A DNA stretch of 64,000 nucleotides from Leptospira wolffii serovar Khorat str. Khorat-H2 (GTDB lineage Bacteria; Spirochaetota; Leptospiria; Leptospirales; Leptospiraceae). Location: assembly GCF_000306115.2 (NCBI RefSeq), contig NZ_AKWX02000004.1, positions 730,501 to 794,500 of the forward strand, in the 5' to 3' direction. The notes under the pieces were generated by a model that ran no database searches, was not told the origin of the DNA, and was given only the letters and a program-made list of their open reading frames with translations. A program made the translations under genes and the position numbers. This document shows positions 16,183 through 24,956 of the stretch, in pieces (position 1 is the first letter of the stretch; each line of letters begins with the position of its first letter).

Positions 16183-17325
16183 ATGCCTACTTTAACCCAA
16201 AAGAAGCGTAAACCCATATCCGCCGCAAAACCGAAGTCGTTGCGAGGCGCTTCTTCAAAATCCGGAAAATCGAAACCGGAACTAGTGGAGAAGAGCTTCT
16301 TTCCGGGAAATTCCCTGCCTATTGTCTATCGTCCCAAAGACCAAAAGGCGAGAGAGAAGGCGTTCCTACCCGCTTGGGTAAAGGCCAATCGGAAAGAAGT
16401 CAATCGTGACCTTCTAATATACGGAGCGGTTTTATTTCGCGGATTCGACGTTAAGACCCCCCAGGATTTCGAAGACGTGGCGTTGGCGACCGACCCGAAT
16501 CTAAAGAACGAATACTTAGGAACCTCCCCTCGGGATCGCATTACTAAATTCGTACATACCGCGAGCGAACTTCCGGGTGCTTATCCGATCATGCAACACG
16601 CAGAGATGAGTTTTCTGGACAAACCTCCGCGTAAGCTATTCTTCTTTGCTAAACAAGCGCCGGAAAAATTCGGAGAAACTCCGATCGCGGATCTTAGAAA
16701 AATTTACTCCGATCTGGATCCGGAGATACGGGATAAGTTCGAAACGAAAGGAGTCAGATATCTTCGCAAATACGACGGGCCGAAAGCCTCCCGATTCAGC
16801 CTCTGGAAGACCAAGCGCTGGAACGAAATGTTTTCCACTTCGGACAAGAAGGAAGTGGAGAAAAAATCCGCAGAGCAGAGGTTTCAGGTGGAATGGTTGA
16901 AAGAAGACGGATTGAAACTCACGAACGTCCAGGTCGGAATCAGAAAACATCCGATCGCAAAAACGGTCGCCTGGCATAATCATAGCCAAACCTTCCACGT
17001 CGATACTCCAGCTTTAGAATATTGGAAAATTCTAAAGCGTCAAAAGACCTTAAGAGGCTTGGGAGTGGCTGTCACTCTTTCCCTTCTCACTTTATGGACG
17101 AAACTTACCCGAAAGTCCGAAGATCTGGATGTTCACGCCACCTATGGGGACGGATCTCCCATCACAAGTAAGGAGATCGGAAAAGTCGTGGATACGTTTT
17201 GGAAGAACCTATCGGTTTTTTCTTGGAAGACGGGAGACATTCTACTTATAGACAATTACTCGGCGTCTCACGGTAGACATCCTTTCTCCGGCCCTAGGGA
17301 AATTCTTGTGGCTTGGACCGATTGA
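16183..17325 (+). CDS. TauD/SyrP-like Fe(II)/2-oxoglutarate dioxygenase, copy 1
   Basis: 380 residues. After a basic Lys/Pro-rich N-terminus comes the dioxygenase core: GAVLFRGFDV (81-90), the iron-binding HAE (His139-Ala-Glu141), FGETPIADL, RYLRKYDGPKASRFS, GDILLIDNYSASHGR with distal His363, and the 2-oxoglutarate-binding Arg372 in GPREILVAW. The whole plan matches the clavaminate-synthase-like/SyrP group of TauD enzymes, which hydroxylate small or carrier-bound substrates. An extra hydrophobic segment (about 283-300) sits between the HNHSQ and GDGSPI regions. The SD AAGGAGAA precedes ATG 16183. It is the first of two adjacent paralogues; the substrate is unknown. Confidence 0.88.
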   Translation: MPTLTQKKRKPISAAKPKSLRGASSKSGKSKPELVEKSFFPGNSLPIVYRPKDQKAREKAFLPAWVKANRKEVNRDLLIYGAVLFRGFDVKTPQDFEDVALATDPNLKNEYLGTSPRDRITKFVHTASELPGAYPIMQHAEMSFLDKPPRKLFFFAKQAPEKFGETPIADLRKIYSDLDPEIRDKFETKGVRYLRKYDGPKASRFSLWKTKRWNEMFSTSDKKEVEKKSAEQRFQVEWLKEDGLKLTNVQVGIRKHPIAKTVAWHNHSQTFHVDTPALEYWKILKRQKTLRGLGVAVTLSLLTLWTKLTRKSEDLDVHATYGDGSPITSKEIGKVVDTFWKNLSVFSWKTGDILLIDNYSASHGRHPFSGPREILVAWTD

Positions 17326-17406
17326 AGGAAGAATCGACGATTGAAAAGGCTTGCGCTGAACGAGTCTCGCTCGTATAAAAGTTTCATCCTTTTTCGGGAG
17401 AATCCA

Positions 17407-18525
17407 ATGAAAAGCACAAGTATTCCCAAAAGCAAAATCCGGAAAGTATCGCCGAACAAAACTAAGCCGAAAGGATTAGGGCGTGTGGAAAAATCTTTTT
17501 TTCCGGGAAAGGAACTCCCAAGGGTGTATAGTCCAGGCGATACGGATGCCTTGGAACCGGGCTTTTTACCCGCGTGGGCAAATAAGAATAAGAACTCCAT
17601 TGCGGAGGATCTTTTGGAGTACGGTGCGATCCTATTTCGAGGATTCTCCGTTCATTCCGCCCAAGAATTCGAAGACATTGCGTTAAGTTTGGATAAGAAT
17701 CTGAAGACGGACTATTTGGGAACTTCTCCCCGGAACAGAGTCACTAAATTCGTACATACCGCTAGCGAACTTCCTCCTCATTACCCGATCATGCAACACG
17801 CAGAGATGAGTTTTTTGGACAAGCCTCCCCGCAAGCTTATGTTTTTCTGCTCGGTTCCCACATCCGCTCAGGGAGAAACTCCTCTCGCGGATCTTCGTAA
17901 AATATACGAGGATATGGAACCTTCTTTATTAAAAAAATTTGAAACAAAGGGAGTGAAATACATCCGCAAATACGATGGACCCAAGGCCTCCCGCTATAGC
18001 TTTTGGAAGACCAAAAGATGGGACGAGATGTTCTCCACCACGGATAAGAAAGAAGTGGAAAAGATCGCGGCCAAACAAAGATTCCAGGTGGAATGGCTGG
18101 AAGAAGACGGTCTCAAGCTTACCAATAAGCAGGTCGCGGTGAGAATACATCCTAAAGCCAAAACCAAAGCCTGGCATAACCATAGCCAAGTATTCCACCA
18201 AGATGCGGCCAAAATCGAATACGGCAAAATCAGAAACTACCAAAAGACTCCCAGAAGCGCGATTTTATCCTTGGTTCTAGTCCTGTTGACCGCCCTCAAG
18301 AAATGGTTCGTAAAACCGGAAGACCAGGACACCAACGTAGTATTCGGAGACGGAACCGAGATCAGCCCGGAGGAAATCCGCAAGGTCAACGACGCATTTT
18401 GGAAGCATCTCTCCGTATTTCCCTGGAAGCAGGGAGACGTTCTGCTCATAGACAATTATTCGGTTTCCCACGGTAGGCTCCCCTTCTCCGGCCCTAGGGA
18501 AATTCTGGTCACTTGGACGGATTAG
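17407..18525 (+). CDS. TauD/SyrP-like Fe(II)/2-oxoglutarate dioxygenase, copy 2
   Basis: 372 residues from ATG 17407, which has GGGAGAA five bases upstream; the earlier in-frame start at 17341 is a TTG without support. It is a close paralogue of 16183-17325 along its whole length, with the same metal and co-substrate residues: HAE, distal His355 in SVSHGR, Arg364 in GPREILVTW. Long stretches of nucleotide identity around the HAE motif point to a fairly recent tandem duplication. It keeps the same kind of hydrophobic insert (RSAILSLVLVLLTALKKW). The two genes are 81 bp apart and probably form one transcript. They differ mainly at the N-terminus and around the insert, as expected for different substrates. 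Confidence 0.88.
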   Translation: MKSTSIPKSKIRKVSPNKTKPKGLGRVEKSFFPGKELPRVYSPGDTDALEPGFLPAWANKNKNSIAEDLLEYGAILFRGFSVHSAQEFEDIALSLDKNLKTDYLGTSPRNRVTKFVHTASELPPHYPIMQHAEMSFLDKPPRKLMFFCSVPTSAQGETPLADLRKIYEDMEPSLLKKFETKGVKYIRKYDGPKASRYSFWKTKRWDEMFSTTDKKEVEKIAAKQRFQVEWLEEDGLKLTNKQVAVRIHPKAKTKAWHNHSQVFHQDAAKIEYGKIRNYQKTPRSAILSLVLVLLTALKKWFVKPEDQDTNVVFGDGTEISPEEIRKVNDAFWKHLSVFPWKQGDVLLIDNYSVSHGRLPFSGPREILVTWTD

Positions 18526-18578
18526 ATTTTTATAAAATATAAAACCAGGAAAGGGTCCTCGGATCCTAACCGAGGCAT

Positions 18579-19481
18579 ATGCAAGACTTTGATTTAGTGC
18601 GTTTGAATTTCAGCGAAACCGGACTTTTTGTCCTGAATATTTGTCTAGGTTTCGTAATGTACGGGGTCTCTTTGGAATTGACCCTTTCCGATTTTACGAA
18701 TCTGAGGAAACAACCCAAAGCGGCCTTCATCGGTCTATTTTCCCAGCTAGTACTTTTACCTGCGGTGACAATCGGGCTTTTGTACATATTAAAGCCTCAT
18801 CCCGGCATCGCACTAGGCATGATACTTGTAGCCGCCTGTCCTGGGGGAAACATGTCGAATTTCATCACCCTTCTTTCCAAAGGGAATGTGCCACTTTCCA
18901 TTTCCCTAACCGCGACCACCACGGCACTGGCTTGGTTTTTCACACCATTCAACTTTTTCTTTTGGGGAAAGTTATACGCCCCGGCGGCGGACAGACTGAA
19001 GGAGATCAGCCTGAATCCGATCGACGTTTTCCTTTCTATTTTTCTAATATTGATTCTTCCATTACTACTCGGAGCGGCCACGAATCGCTTCGCTCCCAAA
19101 TTCGCCTCCTCCCTCAAGAAACCTCTTAGGATCGCGTCCACCGTATTACTCGGACTTTTCATCCTAGTCGCTCTTATAGGGAACTGGAAATCCTTCCTGG
19201 ATCATGTCGGTTATCTATTCTGGATCGTCCTTCTACATAACGGATCGGCCCTACTCGTGGGATACCTCGCCGCCTGGATCGTAGGATTGGGACATAGGGA
19301 TCGAAAAACGATCTCCCTAGAAACCGGGCTTCAAAACTCCGGGCTAGGTCTCATTCTGATCTTCACATTCTTCCAAGGAATCGGATCCATGGCGCTGATC
19401 GCCGCATGGTGGGGAGTCTGGCATCTGATCAGCGGATTAGGCCTTGCCGCAATATGGGGAAGGGAAAAGGCGGAAAGTTAA
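18579..19481 (+). CDS. Bile acid:sodium symporter (BASS) family transporter
   Basis: 300 residues with nine to ten transmembrane helices. Family motifs are MYGVSLELTLSDF in helix 2, ACPGGNMSNFITLLSKGN in the first crossover region and ETGLQNSGLGLIL in the second; the Asn and Glu residues there form the sodium sites in structurally known BASS proteins. BASS transporters take up organic anions such as bile acids, pyruvate or pantoate with sodium. The substrate is unknown here. GAGG lies just before ATG 18579. It follows the two dioxygenases by 53 bp on the same strand and could be part of their transcript. Confidence 0.9.
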   Translation: MQDFDLVRLNFSETGLFVLNICLGFVMYGVSLELTLSDFTNLRKQPKAAFIGLFSQLVLLPAVTIGLLYILKPHPGIALGMILVAACPGGNMSNFITLLSKGNVPLSISLTATTTALAWFFTPFNFFFWGKLYAPAADRLKEISLNPIDVFLSIFLILILPLLLGAATNRFAPKFASSLKKPLRIASTVLLGLFILVALIGNWKSFLDHVGYLFWIVLLHNGSALLVGYLAAWIVGLGHRDRKTISLETGLQNSGLGLILIFTFFQGIGSMALIAAWWGVWHLISGLGLAAIWGREKAES

Positions 19482-19506
19482 ATAAGAATATTCGAAGGAA
19501 GCAAAT

Positions 19507-20118
19507 ATGTCCGATTCTTCTCGAAAGATCCAATTTTGGTTCGAGTTCGCAAGCACCTATTCTTATCTTTCCGTAGGAAGAATCCGACATTTGACTCGGT
19601 CCGAAAATTTAGAACTGGAATGGAAGCCGTTTCTGCTCGGCCCCATTTTCAAGGACCAAGGAATGCAGGATTCTCCTTTCAATCTATTTCCACTAAAGGG
19701 CCGTTATATGTGGAAAGATCTGGAAAGAAGATGTAAAAAATACGGCCTACCTTTTCGAAAACCGGAAACCTTTCCCCAAAACGGATTGAAAGCCGCAAGA
19801 ATCGCGACCGCATTTTTAGGATCCGATTGGGTCTACGATTTCATATTAGCAACTTATAAAGCGCAATTCTCGATGGGCAAAAATATAGGAGAAGAATCCA
19901 ACTTAGAGGAAATACTAAGAACTCTCGGGTTGGATCCGAAAAAGATATTCTCCGCTTCGGAGACCCAAGAAAATAAGGATCTTCTACGGAAAAATACCGA
20001 AATTGCAAAGGGTCTAGGAATCTTCGGAGCTCCTAGCTTTATCGTTAAAAACGAACTCTTTTGGGGAGACGATAGGCTTGAGGACGCGATCGAGTTTCTA
20101 AAATCCGGCGACGCCTGA
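19507..20118 (+). CDS. DsbA-family 2-hydroxychromene-2-carboxylate isomerase-like protein
   Basis: 203 residues. The N-terminus QFWFEFASTYSYLSVGRI and the later WKPFLLGPIF, NGLKAARIA and GIFGAPSFIVKNELFWGDDRL match the kappa-class glutathione-transferase/HCCA isomerase branch of the thioredoxin fold. The DsbA CxxC is replaced by ASTYSY, where the serine would activate glutathione, so it is not a disulfide oxidase. The natural role may be glutathione-dependent isomerisation of an aromatic breakdown product or detoxification. SD GAAGGAAG precedes ATG 19507 and the gene is 25 bp after the BASS transporter, so they are likely co-expressed. It converges with a DODA-type ring-cleaving dioxygenase gene. 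Confidence 0.88.
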   Translation: MSDSSRKIQFWFEFASTYSYLSVGRIRHLTRSENLELEWKPFLLGPIFKDQGMQDSPFNLFPLKGRYMWKDLERRCKKYGLPFRKPETFPQNGLKAARIATAFLGSDWVYDFILATYKAQFSMGKNIGEESNLEEILRTLGLDPKKIFSASETQENKDLLRKNTEIAKGLGIFGAPSFIVKNELFWGDDRLEDAIEFLKSGDA

Positions 20119-20127
20119 TCCGCCCGC

Positions 20128-21006
20128 TTATCCGATCTTCATACTCGTAAGAGAAACCGAACTTTGGATAATATCGTTAAAAAAGGAAATCTCCTCGTCC
20201 TTTTCCGCCAAGGCGAGAGCGTATAACATTGGTAGATAATGTTCCGGTGTAGGAATCGCCATCTGAGCCGCGGTCCCCAAGTTCTGGTAATTAGCGAGAC
20301 TCGTAGCGTCCCTTTTTTGGATGAGAGACTTAAAGGTCTCGTTCGCTTCCAGGGCCCAATCCGGAACCTTATTCTCGTTTCTCCAATCGTAAAGACGCAG
20401 ATTATGCACCAAGTCTCCGCTGCCCATAACGAGGACCCCCTTCTCTCTTAGCTTGGAAAGATTCTTCGCGAATTCGTAATGCCAGATAGCAGGCTTGGTC
20501 GCGTCTATACTCAATTGCACTACGGGAATATCGGCCTCGGGATACATATGCCTGAGAACACTCCAGGTACCGTGGTCCAAACCCCAATTATAATCCAAAC
20601 CGGTCGGTTCCTCGGAATATTTCTGGAGGGAAATTTCCTTGGCCAACTCGGGAGAACCGGGAGAAGGATACTGCACATCGAATAGTTCCTGAGGGAACCC
20701 GTAGAAATCGTGGATTGTCTTAGGGTGATCCATCGCGGTCACGTACTGTCCTCGAGTGAACCAATGCGCGGAGATGCTTAGAATTTTTTCCGGCTTAGGA
20801 AGACTCGCGACGCTCGCTTTCCAACCCTTGGTCAAATCGTTCTCTCCGATCGCGTTCATCGGGCTTCCGTGTCCCACGAAGTATACGGGAAGCTTCTCCA
20901 TAGTTCCTTCTCCCTTGATATCCTTAAGAATATTACGTAATGCGAATCCGCCGAGTAGAACTCCGCCCGTTCCTATAATGAAGTCTTTTCGGGAAATCCT
21001 GCCCAT
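20128..21006 (-). CDS. DODA-type class III extradiol dioxygenase (YgiD-like)
   Basis: 292 residues from ATG 21006; an in-frame TTG three codons upstream is the alternative. The core matches the 4,5-DOPA dioxygenase/YgiD family: VYFVGHGSPMNAI (first zinc/iron His), LSISAHWFTRG (second His), LDHGTWSVLRHMYPEADIPVVQLS in two parts, and the late TPEHYLPMLYALA. These enzymes open catechol rings using a non-haem metal. The N-terminus ISRKDFIIGTGGVLLGGFA looks like a twin-arginine-type signal with Arg-Lys in place of Arg-Arg, so export to the periplasm is possible and unusual for this family. It converges with the HCCA-like isomerase gene. Confidence 0.88.
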   Translation of the reverse strand: MGRISRKDFIIGTGGVLLGGFALRNILKDIKGEGTMEKLPVYFVGHGSPMNAIGENDLTKGWKASVASLPKPEKILSISAHWFTRGQYVTAMDHPKTIHDFYGFPQELFDVQYPSPGSPELAKEISLQKYSEEPTGLDYNWGLDHGTWSVLRHMYPEADIPVVQLSIDATKPAIWHYEFAKNLSKLREKGVLVMGSGDLVHNLRLYDWRNENKVPDWALEANETFKSLIQKRDATSLANYQNLGTAAQMAIPTPEHYLPMLYALALAEKDEEISFFNDIIQSSVSLTSMKIG

Positions 21007-21154
21007 TCGATTCAAAACCCCCGTTACTTCAAGGGAAGAATTCGGAAATTCACGAAGCTCCGAAAATCTTCCCGGAGGGAATATGATTCTTAGACCGATT
21101 GTAATAGACTTTATTACAACTAATTCGGTTTTTTCGCGAGAAGAAGAGCTGTTT

Positions 21155-22213
21155 TTAAACGGATTTTTCCCTGTAGAGTTCGAATACCTTGGGGCGAATC
21201 CTGGATTTGGAAAAATGTTGGTTGGAGGTCTGCTTTCCCTTTCTCATTTTTTTCTGCTCTTCCGGACTCATCGCGGCGATGTCCTTACATTCTTCGGAAC
21301 AACAATCGGCGAATTTTTCCGCACAAGCTTCGCATTGAATGAATAGAATATGACAGCCCGGGTTCGCGCAATTCACGTGTCTCGCGGATTTGCTTCCGCA
21401 TTGGTGACATTCGCTTACGATCTCTTCTCCGATCGTTTCCTGCAACCTTCCGTCAAATACGAAATTCTTTCCTTTGAATTTGGATTCCAGACCCTTTTGC
21501 TTCACCTCGGCGGCGTATGCTATGATTCCGCCGTGAAGTTGGTATACGTTTTTGAATCCGTGATGCTTCATGAATGCGGAGGCTTTCTCGCACCGGATTC
21601 CTCCGGTGCAATACATTACGATTTCTTTATCCTTATCGTTCTGGAGCATATCCACTATCATGGGAAGCTCCTCCCGGAAAGTGTCCGCTTGGGGCAGAAT
21701 GGCGCCCTCGAAATATCCGATCTCGGATTCGTAATGATTGCGAACGTCCACGAGAATCGTGTCGGAGGAATCCAACTTTTTGTTGAATTCCTCCGCGCTT
21801 AGATGTGTTCCCACATTCGTCACATCGAAGGAGCCGTCGTCCAAACCGTCCGCCACAATTTTATTGCGAACGCGGATATCCAATTTGAGAAAGGAACCCT
21901 TCTCCTCTTCTACAGCGATCTTAAAGGGAACATTCTTGAACGGCGGCCTGGAATCCAAGTCTTCGCGGAACTTTTGAAAATTATGTTCCGGGACCGAAAG
22001 CTGCGCGTTGATTCCTTCCCTCGCGATATAGATCCGGCCCAGCACTCCCAAGGCTTCCCAATCCCGATACAGTTCATTTCTAAAATTTTGGAGGTCCTCC
22101 AGGATCACATATCTATAAAAAGAAAGAGTGATTCTCTTAAAAGTTTCGGACTCCAATTTTTTACGTAGGATGTCCTTGCTATAGATATTATGTAGAGGTT
22201 TCCGATTCATCAC
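21155..22213 (-). CDS. trhO: tRNA uridine(34) hydroxylase TrhO (YceA, rhodanese-like)
   Basis: 352 residues. An N-terminal acylphosphatase-like part (about 20-115; [23 protein letters not shown]) precedes a rhodanese domain (about 135-235) with the active-site loop [12 protein letters not shown], Cys202 being the catalytic cysteine. The C-terminal part has several Cys pairs (CHQC, CANPGC, CEAC, CC) that look like a metal-binding knot, as in other family members. TrhO performs oxygen-dependent 5-hydroxylation of U34 in certain tRNAs; this is known for the E. coli homologue. The start is ATG 22213 or the next codon. It stands alone and is divergent from the AlkD-like gene. Confidence 0.93.
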   Translation of the reverse strand: MMNRKPLHNIYSKDILRKKLESETFKRITLSFYRYVILEDLQNFRNELYRDWEALGVLGRIYIAREGINAQLSVPEHNFQKFREDLDSRPPFKNVPFKIAVEEEKGSFLKLDIRVRNKIVADGLDDGSFDVTNVGTHLSAEEFNKKLDSSDTILVDVRNHYESEIGYFEGAILPQADTFREELPMIVDMLQNDKDKEIVMYCTGGIRCEKASAFMKHHGFKNVYQLHGGIIAYAAEVKQKGLESKFKGKNFVFDGRLQETIGEEIVSECHQCGSKSARHVNCANPGCHILFIQCEACAEKFADCCSEECKDIAAMSPEEQKKMRKGKQTSNQHFSKSRIRPKVFELYREKSV

Positions 22214-22324
22214 TATGAAGCCTTAAAAATAGGATTTGGGGCGGGCTCTCTCTGGCAAGTGCAAAAACCGGAAAAAACTTTGCCTTTTGTTAGGAACGCT
22301 TATCCTCCCGAGAATCGCTTGTAA

Positions 22325-23131
22325 ATGCCGGAACGAGATAGACTCATTGTTCGCATGGCCTCCCGAACTCCCAAAAGGAAAATCTCCTCTAAAAAAATTT
22401 CCTCCGCATTTCCCGGGGCTTCCAAAAAGGCCTCCGAAGTGATCCGCGAAATTCGATCCCACGCCGATCCTAAAAAGGTCGAGATTCTTTCCGGTTTTTT
22501 CAAAAACGGAAAGGGAGAATACGGAGAAGGGGATATTTTCCTAGGAATTCAGGTCCCTCCCATACGGAAAATCTCCAAGGAGTTCCGGGGACTTCCTTTA
22601 ACGGAGCTGCAAAAAATCGTAAGCTCCAAATACCACGAGGAAAGGCTTTGCGGATTCTTCATACTCTGCGAGACATTCTCCAAGTCGGAGGAAGCGGATC
22701 GTAAAAAATTACATTCCTTCTATCTGAAAAACATAAAATATGTTAACAATTGGGACATCGTAGACCTTTCCTCCAGGGAAATGATCGGAGACTATCTTAG
22801 GGACAAAAAAAGAGACCTTTTATACAAACTGGCTAAATCCAAGAACCTTTGGGAGCGTAGGATATCCGTCATTGCGACCTATTCCTTCATTCGCCAGGGA
22901 GATTTCAGGGATACGCTGAGTATCTCGGAGCTGCTGATAACGGATAAGGAGGATTTAATCCATAAAGCGACCGGTTGGATGCTAAGAGAAGTGGGGAATA
23001 GGGATCTTAAGGTAGAGACAGATTTTCTAGACAAGCACGCCGAACGCATGCCTCGAACCATGCTCCGTTATTCAATAGAGAAATTTCCCGAGGCTTTAAA
23101 GAAGAAGTATATGAATGCGGGCAAAAAGTAA
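22325..23131 (+). CDS. AlkD-like DNA alkylation repair protein
   Basis: 268 residues made of helical repeats. Motifs are GIQVPPIRKISKEF, NNWDIVDLSSREM, LWERRISVIATYSFIRQG, KATGWMLREVG and MPRTMLRYSIEKFP, which together mark the AlkD/HEAT-repeat DNA glycosylase family. Such enzymes remove N3- and N7-alkylated purines; the WDIVD aspartate and the arginine of WMLREVG line the active cleft in known structures. A Lys/Ser-rich leader of about 30 residues precedes the core. ATG 22325 has no SD and ATG 22355 is a possible alternative start. Divergent from trhO and upstream of the DEAD-box gene on the same strand. Confidence 0.9.
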   Translation: MPERDRLIVRMASRTPKRKISSKKISSAFPGASKKASEVIREIRSHADPKKVEILSGFFKNGKGEYGEGDIFLGIQVPPIRKISKEFRGLPLTELQKIVSSKYHEERLCGFFILCETFSKSEEADRKKLHSFYLKNIKYVNNWDIVDLSSREMIGDYLRDKKRDLLYKLAKSKNLWERRISVIATYSFIRQGDFRDTLSISELLITDKEDLIHKATGWMLREVGNRDLKVETDFLDKHAERMPRTMLRYSIEKFPEALKKKYMNAGKK

Positions 23132-23318
23132 TAACCTTTAATGCTATGCCGCAAAAGCCCTTCCGTTTTCATGGAAGAAACGGCGCATTTAAAGCAAGAG
23201 TCGAACCGCACACGCCACGTAATATAACCTCGGCAAACCCTTAGGATTGGCTCTAAACTCTCCCTCTTTACGGATCAGATTCCCTAGCGAGAGCGAAAGA
23301 ACCGCCTAGGAGTCCCCT

Positions 23319-24809
23319 TTGAAATCTAAGAAAACATTCCAAGACCTGGACCTTTCGGACGAAATCCTGAAAGCAGTCACCGATTTAGGCTTCCAAGAGC
23401 CTTCCACAATACAAGCGGAAGCCATTCCCCTTATTCTTTCCGGAAAGGACATCATCGGACATTCCCGTACGGGAACCGGTAAAACCGCGGCATTCGCGAT
23501 TCCTAGTTTGGAAATTCTGGACGAGGAGATCTCAAGCCCTCAAATTCTAGTACTTTGCCCTACTAGAGAGCTCGTAGTGCAAGTTGCCGAAGAATATAAG
23601 AAATTAGGAAAATATATGGAAGACTTTTCCGTCGTAGCGATTTACGGCGGGGAGGATATCAGCCGTCAATTCAAGGCACTTAAGAAAAGGCCCCAGGTGA
23701 TCGTAGGAACTCCGGGTAGGACCATGGATCACATGAGAAGAAAGACCCTGGATCTTAGCGAAATCCAAATGGTGATCCTGGACGAAGCGGACGAGATGCT
23801 GGACATGGGATTCTTAGAGGATATGGAAACCATCCTCTCCGAAGTTCCGGAAGTCAGACAAACCATTCTATTCTCCGCCACGCTCTCCCCCAAGGTCATG
23901 GGAATCACGAAAAGATTCCAGAATTCCCCCAAAACGGTGGATGTGACCGGAGGCAAATCGGAGCGCCCAAAGATCCAACAGATCTATTTCGAAATCAGGG
24001 AAAACGCCAAGCAAGAGGCGTTGGTTCGTCTTCTCAATTTCCATAATCCGAAAGTTGCATTAGTTTTCTGTAATACGAAAGTCCGAGTGGACGAAAAAGT
24101 GGAACTTTTGAAATCCAGAGGGATCTTCGCCGAGGGACTTCACGGAGACCTTTCTCAAAAGCAAAGGGACAAGGTCATGTCCGGCTTCCGTACGGGATCC
24201 GTGAGCGTACTCGTAGCGACCGATGTGGCCGGACGAGGGATAGACGTGAGCGATGTAGAGGCCGTATTCAATTACGATATGCCCAGGGACTCCGAGGATT
24301 ATATCCACAGAATCGGTAGAACCGGTCGTGCGGGCAGGAAAGGGATCGCTCTCAGCTTCGTTTCCAATAAGGAATTGAAGACATTACGTAGAATCCAAGA
24401 CGAGCACGGATTCTCACTCGAACCAGGAAAAGTGCCGGAAGTCTCCGAAATCCACGAGAGAAAATTCAAGGAATTCGCGCATATCGTCCAGGAAGTGGCG
24501 ACGGAAGGAGATCTTTCGGAATATGCAAAACTCGTAAAGAACCTAAGCTCGGAAGGAATCAGCCCGGAGAATCTGGCCGCGGCGTTATTCAAACTGGCTC
24601 TCGCAGATAAAACCGAAACTTATGACGACAATGTGAGTTTCGATCGGGACCCCAGAGATCGTTCGGATAGGGACAGGGGAGACCGGAACCGAGGAGGCCG
24701 CTTTTCCGGAAAGAAAGGCAAGGATTCCCGTAAACCCGATCATAAACAGAAGAATCGTTTCGATCCTAGAAAGAATAACCGTCCCCCTCACAAAAAGAAA
24801 AAACGCTAA
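23319..24809 (+). CDS. DEAD-box ATP-dependent RNA helicase
   Basis: 496 residues starting with TTG 23319, which has AGGAG six bases upstream; no ATG offers a comparable site. All helicase motifs are present: Q-motif EPSTIQAEAIP, Walker A TGTGKT, PTREL, TPGR, DEAD, SAT, ATDVAGRGID and HRIGRTGR. The C-terminal 60 residues are a basic, Arg/Gly/Asp-rich tail (DRDRGDRNRGGRFSGKKG) typical of RNA-binding extensions. Such enzymes remodel RNA in ribosome assembly or mRNA decay, often under cold stress. A roughly 190-bp non-coding leader precedes it, which could be a cold-responsive 5' UTR, though I see no clear structure. Followed by rmuC. Confidence 0.93.
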   Translation: MKSKKTFQDLDLSDEILKAVTDLGFQEPSTIQAEAIPLILSGKDIIGHSRTGTGKTAAFAIPSLEILDEEISSPQILVLCPTRELVVQVAEEYKKLGKYMEDFSVVAIYGGEDISRQFKALKKRPQVIVGTPGRTMDHMRRKTLDLSEIQMVILDEADEMLDMGFLEDMETILSEVPEVRQTILFSATLSPKVMGITKRFQNSPKTVDVTGGKSERPKIQQIYFEIRENAKQEALVRLLNFHNPKVALVFCNTKVRVDEKVELLKSRGIFAEGLHGDLSQKQRDKVMSGFRTGSVSVLVATDVAGRGIDVSDVEAVFNYDMPRDSEDYIHRIGRTGRAGRKGIALSFVSNKELKTLRRIQDEHGFSLEPGKVPEVSEIHERKFKEFAHIVQEVATEGDLSEYAKLVKNLSSEGISPENLAAALFKLALADKTETYDDNVSFDRDPRDRSDRDRGDRNRGGRFSGKKGKDSRKPDHKQKNRFDPRKNNRPPHKKKKR

Positions 24810-24865
24810 GTTGCCTTTGAGAAAATTCGGTCGGACCGAAAATTCTTCGCATTTCTCCTTCTTCT

Positions 24866-24885
24866 CCCCCGGATTTGTCCGGGGG
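24866..24885 (+). repeat. GC-rich perfect hairpin upstream of rmuC
   Basis: CCCCCGGA, loop TTTG, TCCGGGGG: 8-bp stem. There is no T-run, so a terminator is doubtful. Half of it (GATTTGTCCGGGGGG) recurs at 10271 ahead of the 45-codon ORF. Confidence 0.4.
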
Positions 24886-24956
24886 GCGTATAAAATAGAA
24901 ATCCTATCCTGGAAATGGATTTCCCGGAATCCCCAAGGATTCAAAAAGGAGGAAGT

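Noticed and set aside
16183..18525. The two TauD-like genes as one gene split by a frameshift
   Set aside because: Each has a complete set of catalytic residues, its own SD and its own stop, so they are paralogues.
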